The notes beneath the pieces were generated by a model, which was not told the origin of the DNA, made no database searches, and saw only the letters and a program-made list of their open reading frames with translations. This document shows, one piece after another, positions 56,180-64,000 of a stretch of DNA of 64,000 bases (position 1 is its first letter; every line of letters begins with the position of its first letter). The translations under genes and the position numbers were made by a program. Origin of the DNA: Bufo bufo (taxonomy: Eukaryota; Chordata; Amphibia; Anura; Bufonidae); contig NC_053390.1 in assembly GCF_905171765.1 (NCBI RefSeq), forward strand, positions 144,168,968-144,232,967. The letters are read 5' to 3'.

Positions 56180-57326
56180 CTGAATAGCGATTTTGAAGGG
56201 AATGTCTCATTAGAAAATGATCTATTGTTTAAATCACATTTTTATTTTTAATATATTTTTAAAGAATTTTTGATGTTATTTTTATTTTCCATGTCAATAT
56301 TTATATTTAAACAAAAACATTCCACCACAGTTTTACGGGTTTTTTTATTTACGACGTTCGATGTGCAATAAAACTGACCAGTTACTTTTATTCTACAGGT
56401 CAGTACGAATCCGGCAATACCTTTATATGTATAGTTTTTCTTGCGTTTTGATAGTGATAAAGTAATAAAAAAGTAGGAAAAAGATCAGTTTTATTTTTTC
56501 GTCTCCATATTTTGACCCCTATAACTTTTTGGGAATTATGTGTATGGAGTTGTGTGGGGCTCATTTTACATTGCTACCATTCTGGGGTGCATATGACTTT
56601 TTTGATCACTTTTTATTTCATTTTTTGTAGAAAATAAAGTGACCAAAAACAGCGAATCGTCCATTTTGACCTTTTTTTTTCCTTTTTGCTGTTTTCCGTA
56701 TGGGGAATATATTTTTATACTATTGGCGTTTTTGCACATGGCAACACATGGCACATGATGTGTATTTTTTTTTTAGTTCTTTTATTTTTATTTTGGGAAA
56801 AGGGGGGTGATTTGAATTTTTATGTATTTTTTTTATTTTTTATTATTTTTAAAAACGTAATTTTTTTACACTTTTTTTTTAATAGTTCACATAGGGAACT
56901 ATAACAAGCAATCATTAGATTGCTATTCTCATAGATCCCAATGCACTAGCATTGGAGTCTATGAGAAATTTACTAGTTTTTTTCTAAGGAGCCCTATTAC
57001 AGGCAAGGGCTCCATAGGAAATCCTATGCAGCAGCCTCCAATCATTCACAAAGACAGGGGCTGCTGCAGACACACTTCGGCTCCTCTGATCACCGCACAG
57101 GGGAGCCGGAGCATCACCAGAAGTGCACGTTTCTGGTGTTTCACGCGCTCAGATGCTGTGGTCAGGATTGACCACGGCATCTGAGTGGTTAAATGTATGT
57201 GTTCGACATTACTGCCAGTTGCAGACATTAGCCGCCGTTGTCTACTATAAGCCTATGCCTGTATAGTGTCCCCAAAAATAATGTCCCCTATTATGTCCCT
57301 GTAATAGAAATGTTCCTACATCGCCT
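56180..57326. other. T-rich repeat-like DNA, unclassified
   Basis: T- and A-rich sequence with gacccctataactttttggg (56514) and a GC-rich right part with gatgctgtggtcaggattgaccacggcatc, a clean hairpin (57150-57185) followed by gagtggttaaa. This looks like the end of a DNA transposon that uses TTAA, but the left end was not found. Confidence 0.45.
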
Positions 57327-57331
57327 CCAGC

Positions 57332-58022
57332 TGTGACGGTAGCGTACACTACACACAGGGGGGAGGATAGTGACCACTGCGCTCCACCCTCACCCCTGGC
57401 CCTGCCTACTTGCCTCGCAAGTCCTAATGACAGGGGACAACTAGACGGCAGTCCCTAACTTAGGATATGTGCTGGGAAGACAGACAAGACAAATAACGGA
57501 ACGTGAACGGACCGGGTCAATACCTAGAGAGCTACACAGTACTAAGGAATGAGCAGAGAATAGTCAGGAAAAGCCGATGTCAAATACCAGGAGAGAAACG
57601 AAGTACAACAGGAGTCCGCAAAGAATCATCAGGTGGAAGCCGGGGTCAGGACACCAGGAGAGATGCGCAGTACAGGAGGAGCAGGCAGAGAATCGTCAGG
57701 GAACACAGGATCAGGTAAGTATGCAGGAACAAAACAATCACCAGATACCTAAAATTAACAGGCAACCTGTGGCCAGCAGGCTGCCTGTATTTATAGTGGG
57801 GAGTGAGGGTCATGTGACGTGGCCAGCATCACATGACCGACAGACAGACAAATCGAGCACCGAGTGATCAGCTCGGCGCTCAAGGCAGACCTAGGAGCAG
57901 GGAGCCTCCCAGCTAGCAAAGCCGCCCTGGGAACGAGGCCAAACACAGATCCTCGCTCCCGAAGCTAAGCAGCAGGTCTGCGGCTGATGGGAGACCGAGT
58001 GCGCCTTTGGCTCCCCGTGACA
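57332..58022 (-). mobile_element. Solo LTR (691 bp) with 5-bp duplication
   Basis: It begins TGTGACGG and ends CCGTGACA on the plus strand, with ccagc on both sides (57327-57331 and 58023-58027). A TATA box on the minus strand (CTATAAATAC, about 57787-57797) suggests the LTR reads right to left, so its true start is TGTCACGGGGAG at 58022. The ends resemble those of the gypsy LTR at 38135. A solo LTR arises when the two LTRs of an element recombine. Confidence 0.88.
57900..58006 (+). other. 5S rRNA-like tract inside the solo LTR
   Basis: The plus strand carries GAAGCTAAGCAG (57961-57972) and GATGGGAGACCG (57986-57997). These equal the A-box and C-box regions of vertebrate 5S rRNA genes, in the same order. 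They are 13 bases apart where 5S genes have 22. Weaker similarity extends upstream (CCGCCCTGGGAACG and GATCCTCG match the CCACCCTGAACG and GATCTCG parts of 5S). The intermediate element is deleted. It is not a working 5S gene and lies antisense to the LTR. Confidence 0.68.
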
Positions 58023-58319
58023 CCAGCATTAATATTTCCTATTTTATCCCAGGTAAAAATGCCACTATACTGCCTCTAGTAGTAATGCACATGTACAAAA
58101 AAATCCCACTATAGTGCCCCATGATTAAAATGCCCCACAGTGCATCCAGTAATGCCCCATATAGTGCCCTCATTATAAAATGCCCTGGTAATGCCCCCTA
58201 TAGAGTCTCAGTATTAAAAGTCCCCAGTGCCTCCAGTAATAGCCCTATACTGTCCCTTGTATTAAAAATTCCTCTAGAGTGCCCCAATAATGCTGCCAGT
58301 TATGTCCCCCACTGTGAAC

Positions 58320-58765
58320 CCCAGTATTAATGTCCCCACAGTGCCCTTTCAACAGTAAAGTTCCCCTCCAGTAGGAATGTCCCCCAAAGTGCCCGCCCAG
58401 TAGTAATGTCTCCCACAGTGCCCCTCCATTAGTAATGTCCCCCCGAAAGCCCCTTGAATAGTAATGTCCCTCACGGTGCTCCTCCAGTAGTAATGTCCCT
58501 CACAGTGCTCCTCCCGTAGTAACGTCCCTCACAGTGCTGCTCCAGTAGTAACGTCCCTCACAGTGCTCCTCCCGTAGTAACGTCCCTCACAGTGCTCCTC
58601 CAGTAGTAACGTCCCTCACAGCGCTCCTCCAGTAGTAACGTCCCTCACAGCGCTCTTCCAGTAGCAACGTCCCTCACAGTGTCCCTCCAGTAGTAACGTC
58701 CCCCACAGTGTGCCTCCTGTAGTAATGTCCCCCACAAAGCCCCTCCTGTAGAAATGTGCCACTCC
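58320..58765 (+). repeat. Minisatellite, units of 29-30 bp
   Basis: About fifteen copies of gtagtaatgtccctcacagt plus gctcctcca, cleanest between 58440 and 58720. Less regular forms (agtaatgccccatatagtgc and similar) extend leftwards to about 58050, so the array has grown from a diffuse repeat. Confidence 0.88.
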
Positions 58766-59490
58766 TAAAATAATGTTAAAGCCTATGAGGGTGATCGGTG
58801 ACGGGGTAGAGAAATATCATCTCCTGTGCCCGCCATAGTATTGAACTGCAGAGCTGCAGCGGCGGGTCTAGTCGCAAATGACGACAAGCCTAAAAATCTT
58901 GTCACCATTTGTAAATTGCAAGTCGCATTGGCGACCATTTTGGTCGCTATCTGCAGCACTGCACTGCCGTAGCCATTTTTGCGGTCTGCAAATTGTGGAT
59001 CCGCAAAACTCGGATACCGGACATGTGTGTTGCGCATTTTATGGAACGGAACGTCCAGCCCAAAATAAAACTGTTCTATCCTAGTCTGTAATATAGACAA
59101 CAATAGGGCATGTTCTGTTTTTTTTGCGGGTGCCACGGACCGGACATATGGATGCAGATAGCATAGAGTGTGCTGTCCGCATCTTTTGCGGTCCCGTTGA
59201 TGTGAATGGATCCACATCTAATCCGAAAAATATGCAGATCGTATGCAGACTAAAACAATGGTCGTGTGCATGAGCTGTTATGGGAATGACTGAATTTCCA
59301 AATACATGAGAAATACTACAGGATGCTCCAGCTTTTATTCAACTTTTTGCCTTAAATCTCAATAAATAATGTGGCGAATACAATATTTATCCATACAAAA
59401 AGTCCAACAAAAGTCAAAAATTTTCAGCAAAAGTAATCAACAGGGAGACACAATGAAGTTAGATTAAGCAGACAATAGACAGATAACAGA
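58766..59490. mobile_element. Remnants of a hairpin MITE
   Basis: Positions 58975-59275 carry gcggtctgcaaattgtggat, atgttctgttttttttgcgg, gtgtgctgtccgcatctttt and end ggtcgtgtgcatgagc, typical of the 27672 subfamily. The left end is missing. The rest is unassigned. Confidence 0.6.
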
Positions 59491-59676
59491 TAGAGATGTC
59501 GCGAACATAAAATTTTCCGTTCGCGAACGGCGAATGCGAATTTCCGCAAATGTTCGCAAACCGCCGTAGACTTCAATAGGCAGGCGAATTTTAAAACCCA
59601 CAGGGACTCTTTCTGGCAACAGTGGTGATAGAAAAGTTGTTTCAAGGGGACTAACACCTGGACTGTGGCATGCCGG

Positions 59677-60199
59677 TGTGTCACGGTGGACAGGATACAA
59701 GATACACAGAATATCAACAAACAAGTGTCTAGGCAAAAAGCTGGGGATAAAGGTCACCTCCTGACAATCCCTACCAGCTGTCCCTAGACTTCTATGCCCA
59801 CGTTCAGACTCTGAAGGTGGGAATAAACGTGTCCCCGTGCCTAGGCTGAAGATTCCCTAAAATCCCTAAGATGGTGAAAGGGGGAAAGAGGCAGCCTGCT
59901 CCCACAGACCTGGAGGGGGCCGGTTTCTAGACAGCCTAGACAGACAACCACAAGAAAACAAAACCAACTTATCTTTTACTGAGCAGGAACAGCAAATTCT
60001 TCCTTCCTCTGAGCCAGACAGAAGCTATAACCCGCACAGGACACTGGGAGTGGGCATAATTTAAACTCAAACCAATGACCCCACCCAGTGCACCTGAAGG
60101 GAGGCGGATATAGCTCAACTCCAAAACAAACAAAGAAAAGGCTACACACGTGCTGCTAACCTGTCAGACCCCCACACATAGCCTGAGCAGGGCATGACA
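59677..60199. mobile_element. Solo LTR (523 bp) with 5-bp duplication
   Basis: It begins TGTGTCACGG and ends GGGCATGACA, with gccgg on both sides (59672-59676 and 60200-60204). Removing it rejoins the host hAT sequence (gcatgccggagggggatcc). Its orientation could not be fixed. It shows no clear similarity to the LTR at 57332 beyond the ends. Confidence 0.87.
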
Positions 60200-60365
60200 G
60201 CCGGAGGGGGATCCATGGCAAAACTCCCATGGAAAATTACGTAGTTGACGCAGAGTCGGGTTTTAATCCATAAAGGGCATAAATCACCTAACATTCCTAA
60301 ATTGTTTGGAATAACGTGCTTTAAAACATCAGGTATGATGTTGTATCGATCAGGTAGTGTAAGGG

Positions 60366-60872
60366 TTATGCCCGCTTCACAGTGACAGACCAAACTCCCC
60401 GTTTAACGCACTGCAAACAACCACAAACAGTCCATTTGCACAACCGCAAACTCCCCATTTGCACAAGGTTGGATACCAAGCTAGCCATGTCCCGTTCCTT
60501 ATCCTCACTGACATCATTGAAGGTCTCTTCCTCCACCCAGCCACGTACAACACCAAGGGTCCCCGAAAGGTGACAACAAGCCCCCTGGGACGTCTGCTGT
60601 GGTTGGTCTTCCACCTCCTCAAAGCCACCTTCCTCCTCTGACTCCTCTTCTTCAGACTCCTCTCTCTGCGTTGCCGCAGGTCCAGCAATCGACGACGACA
60701 AGGCTGCTTCTGGTGGTGATGGTGACCACAACTCTTCCTCTTCATGCTCATCTACAGCCTGATCCAGCACTCTTCGCAGGGCACGCTCCAGAAAAAACGC
60801 ATATGGGATGAGGTCGATGATGTTGCCTTGGGTTTGACTGACCAGGTTTGTCACCTCCGCAAAATGACGCAT
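60366..60872 (-). pseudogene. hAT transposase internal fragment
   Basis: Residues EVTNLVSQTQGNIIDLIPYA, FFLERALRRVLDQAVDE, an acidic stretch and SEDKERDMASLVSNLVQMGS match the longer copy at 62780-63170 at most positions. After VQMGS the frame leaves the transposase (LRLCKWTVCGCLQ), so a deletion or rearrangement begins near 60465. Confidence 0.82.
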
Positions 60873-60956
60873 GAGCGTTCAGTAACGCGGCCAAAAAATA
60901 CCCAGCTCCGCAGAGGCTGTCCTCTTTTTTTTTAAATTAAAAAAATCTGTTCTAAC

Positions 60957-61370
60957 CAGTTTAATCTCTGTTTTGTCCCCTATCAGGGGCCGGTGTATGG
61001 AATAGATTTTAGGAACCGGGAGATGGAAAAAGATGGTTGGTCGGTCCTCTTACCTCCAATTTGGGGCACTGCGCGTGCACCGTGCAATGTACTGTGCCAC
61101 CCTATATGAGTGGTGTGTTAAGTAGTACTATTCCTATCAGTTTAATCCCTGTTACGTCCCCTATCAGGGGCCGGTATATGGAATAAATTTTAGGAACCGG
61201 GAGATGGAAAAAGATGCTTGGTCGGTCCTCTTACTTCCAATTTGGGGCACTGCGCGTGCGCCGTTCAATGTACTGTGCCACCCTATATGAGTGGTGTGTT
61301 AAGTAGTACTATTCTTATCAGTTTAATCCCTGTTACGTCCCCTATCAGAGGACGGGTATCGAATAGATTT
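60957..61370 (+). repeat. Tandem duplication, unit about 183 bp
   Basis: Just over two copies of a unit with cagtttaatccctgttacgt, cccctatcaggggccggtat, aaccgggagatggaaaaaga and ggtcggtcctcttac. The copies differ at few sites. It lies between two hAT fragments of the same family and is probably part of the element's untranslated region. Confidence 0.85.
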
Positions 61371-62140
61371 TAGACAACCGCAAAGAGTTGTCAATTGTTG
61401 ACACACTCATGACATAAATTTTATTCCTCTATTCGTCAATCTTGGTGTAGTGATGACTGTGCTCGTGCGCATGTTTGGGAGATTGCAGGCGATGGCGGTT
61501 TTTCAAAGCCTATGGTCATGCTGAGGTAGTTCAGTGACAGTTAAGTGACCCAGAAAACAATGATTCTGCAGTGTGGGCCCATTGTTGGCCTAGTAGGCTT
61601 TAATGATCACAAAGAAAATTAATGTTTTTTCTATGCAAAATTATCCAGCCGATCACTTTTGGTCTGTTCACAATGAAGCAACGACCTTATCTCATCTGGG
61701 GTGTGCCAACATTGCCATTGCCAACACACTCATAGAGGTGATCGCTTCATTGTGATACGCAAGCCCCTTCACCACAACAAGGTAACGATCACGAAGGGGA
61801 ATTGACACATGTATATGCCTTTTTTTTTGTTTTGTTTTTGCAGCCACAGTGCAGCACCAGAGGCCAGAAAAATTAGGCATGTACACATGCCTGAAAAACT
61901 AGGTATTGTTGCAGCCGCTGCTGTAGCAGCGGCCGGAAAAATGGATGTTTTCCAGGCAGAAAGTGCACTAAAACATTGTGGCTTGAACCCTAGTTGGTGG
62001 CAGAGAAGTCACGCAAGTCATCCGGTATGCAGAGATTAAATACAGCAGCGTGTGGACCATTTTTAGCCCAAGGCATCTCATCAGGCCTTTTTTAGTCAAA
62101 TGCATCCCCCACTGTCAGTCCCTTCAGGATCCATGCCTTA
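61370..62140. other. Probable hAT 3' untranslated DNA
   Basis: It ends with attcatcttaataaaggtga (62140-62160), the complement of a transposase C-terminus (LTFIKMN-like). Before it no coding region is seen. An inverted pair gcagccgctgctgtagcagcggc lies near 61910. Confidence 0.45.
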
Positions 62141-62146
62141 TTCATC

Positions 62147-63925
62147 TTAATAAAGGTGAGGTAATCTAGACTTTTTTGACCTAGGGACTTCTCTTCTCAG
62201 TGACAATACCTCCTGCTGCGCTGAAGGTCCTTTCTGACAGGACACTTGAAGCGGGCAGGCCAGAAGTTCTATCGCAAATTGGGATAGCTCAGGCCACAGG
62301 TCAAGCCTGCACACCCAGTAGTCAAGGGGTTCATCGCTCCTCAGAGTGTCGATATCTGCAGTTAAGGCGAGGTAGTCTGCTACCTGTCGGTCGAGTCGTT
62401 CTCTAAGGGTGGACCCCAAAGGGCTGTGGCGATGCGTAGGACTTAAAAAGCTCTGCATGTCCTCCATCAACAACACGTCTGTAAAGCGTCCTGTCCTTGC
62501 CGGCGTGGTCGTGGGAGGAGGAGGATTACTTTCACCTCTTCCCCTGTTAGATTCCCGTTGTGCTGTAACATCACCCTTATACGCTGTGTAAAGCATACTT
62601 TTTAACTTGTTTTAGAACTGCTGCATCCTTTCCGACTTCCGGTAATTCGGTAACATTTCAGGCACTTTCTGCTTATACCGGGGGTCTAGTAGCGTGGCCA
62701 CCCAGTACAGGTCGTTCTCCTTCAGCCTTTTTATACGAGGGTCCCTCAACAGGCATGACAGCATGAAAGACCCTATTTGCACAAGGTTGGATGCCGAGCT
62801 ACTCATGTCCCGTTCCTCGTCCTCACTGATCTCATTGAAGGTCTGTTCTTCCCCCCAGCCACGTACAACACCACGGGTACCAGATAGGTGACAACGAGCA
62901 CCCTGGGATGCCTGCTGTGGTTGGTCTTCCTCCTCCTCAAAGCCACATTCCTCCTCTGACTCCTCTTCCTCAGACTCCTCTTCCAGTGTTGCGGCAGGTC
63001 CAGCAAGCGATGCTGATAAGGCTGTTTCTGGTGGTGACCACAACTCTTCCTCTTCACGCTCATCAACGGCCTGATCCAGCACTCTTCGCAGGGCACGCTC
63101 CAGGAAGAAAACAAATGGGATGATGTCGCTGATGGTGCCTTCGGTGCGACTGACTAGGTTTGTCACCTCCTTAAAAGGACGCATGAGCCTACAGGCATTG
63201 CGCATGAGCGTCCAGTAACGTCGCAAAAAAATACCCAGCTCTGCAGAGGCTGTCCTAGCACCCCGGTCATACAAATACTCGTTGACGGCTTTTTCTTGTT
63301 GGAGCAGGCGGTCGAACATTAGGAGTGTTGAATTCCAACGTGTCGGGCTGTCGCAAATCAAGCACCTCACTGGCATGTTGTTTCGCCGCTGAATATCGGA
63401 AAAGTGCGCCATGGCCGTTTAGGAACGCCTGAAATGGCCACACACCTTCCTGGCCTGCTTGAGGACGTCCTGTAAGCCTGGGTACTTATGCACAAAGCAT
63501 TGTACGATCAGATTCAACACATGTGCCATGCACGGCACATGTGTCAACTTGCCCAAATTCAATGCCGCCAAAAAATTGCTTCCGTTGTCACACACCACTT
63601 TGCCGATCTCCAGTTGGTGCGGGGTCAGCCACTGATCCACCTGTGCGTTCAGGGCGGACAGGAGTGCTGGTCCGGTGTGACTCTCTGCTTTCAGGCAAGT
63701 CAACCCCAAGACGGCGTGACACTGTCGTATCCGGGATGTGGAATAGCCCCTGGGGAGCTGGGGGGGTGCAGTTGATGTGGAGCAAGACGCAGCAGCAGAA
63801 GAGGACTCAGACGAGGAGGTTAGCGAAGAGGATGGAGTAAGAGGAGTAGAAGAGGTGGCAGCAGGCCTGCCTGCAAGTCGTGGCGGTGTCACCAACTCCT
63901 CTGCAGAGCCACGCATTACATGCCT
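62147..63925 (-). pseudogene. hAT transposase (second family), catalytic and C-terminal parts
   Basis: The minus-strand frame from 63916 has a serine-rich stretch, then KVVCDNGSNFLAALNLGKLT (second catalytic Asp) and CMAHVLNLIVQ. A single TAA stop at 63421-63419 replaces what should be a tyrosine before TAMAHFSDIQRR. The same frame then gives CLICDSPTRWNSTLLMFDRL, an acidic insert, DLYWVATLLDPRYK and a stop at 62612. The dimerisation part follows at 62147-62596 (PLDYWVCRLDLWPELSQFAI, ELLACP) and then shifts frame, losing the SERTFS-type box. The N-terminal BED finger and first Asp are missing because the element breaks off near 63925. Confidence 0.87.
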
Positions 63926-64000
63926 GCCAAAGGACCTTTGATGACGTGATCCGTGAGCGCGGTGTCGTCAGCGCAGGTCCTGCTGAATGAAGATAGAAGA
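63926..64000. other. Unassigned end of window
   Basis: The sequence changes abruptly at about 63925 from hAT transposase to tttgatgacgtgatccgtg. This is probably the edge of another repeat running out of the window. Confidence 0.4.

Larger units (their letters stand above)
59491..60935 (-). mobile_element. Nonautonomous hAT fragment of a second family
   Basis: The end TAGAGATGTCGCGAAC starts at 59491, followed by gttcgcgaacggcgaa tracts. After a solo LTR insertion the sequence runs into part of a transposase gene (60366-60872, minus strand) and stops near 60935 at a poly-T stretch. Transposase text directly next to the terminus indicates an internally deleted copy. Confidence 0.7.

Noticed and set aside
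57900..58006. A functional 5S rRNA gene
   Set aside because: The intermediate element of the internal promoter is deleted, the first part is poorly matched and no T-run terminator follows.
61809..62039. A 76-residue plus-strand frame (MYMPFFLFCFCSHSAAPEAR)
   Set aside because: It lies in hAT untranslated DNA, has low-complexity alanine runs from a gcagc hairpin and no similarity to a known protein.

Overview
This is a vertebrate nuclear window that reads as a frog or toad (anuran) genome. It is dominated by transposable elements. A CR1/L2-type LINE, a DIRS-type tyrosine-recombinase retroelement, a chromodomain Ty3/gypsy element, Tc1 elements, ZBED-type hAT elements and a great many short hairpin-like MITEs with TTAA or TAA/TTA target duplications occur together, often nested. 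Species cannot be fixed from the sequence alone. Positions 52446-52645 are an assembly gap of Ns.

The only recognisable host gene is at the left edge on the minus strand: the first coding exon (493-624) of an ELL-family transcription elongation factor, best matching ELL2. It has a clean GTAAGT donor, a TATA box and CRE-like sites upstream. The gene reads leftwards, so intron 1 fills 1-492 and the other exons lie outside. Everything to the right (about 1-64 kb) is 5' intergenic DNA of that gene as far as I can see.

Layout. 1.1-5.2 kb: a 521-bp-type MITE split by a shortened DIRS element with inverted terminal repeats and an internal complementary region. 5.2-7.6 kb: stacked MITEs. 7.9-11.4 kb: a minus-strand LINE carrying a TTAA MITE and a 1.7-kb hAT-like element that holds a GA minisatellite. 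11.4-29 kb: MITEs, a Tc1 remnant and unassigned AT-rich DNA. 29.04-44.87 kb: one large dead hAT transposon, containing a Tc1 element (itself split by a MITE) in its transposase gene and a young gypsy element in its 3' minisatellite. 44.9-48.6 kb: MITEs and unassigned DNA. 48.6-52.4 kb: a second hAT copy of the same family in reverse, with a 92-bp satellite. 52.6-55.5 kb: alternating inverted repeats of about 388 bp. 55.5-56.2 kb: tandem long palindromes. 57.3-58.0 kb: a solo LTR with a 5S rRNA-like tract. 58.3-58.8 kb: a 29-30 bp minisatellite. 59.5-63.9 kb: minus-strand fragments of another hAT family, one carrying a second solo LTR.

No transposon coding region here looks intact: stops, frameshifts, lost catalytic residues or insertions break each one. 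The value of the window is its dated nest of insertions, many with target duplications readable directly, and a few odd structures: the duplicated 3' module of the hAT family, the 184-bp higher-order repeat, the long palindromes and the 5S-like tract.
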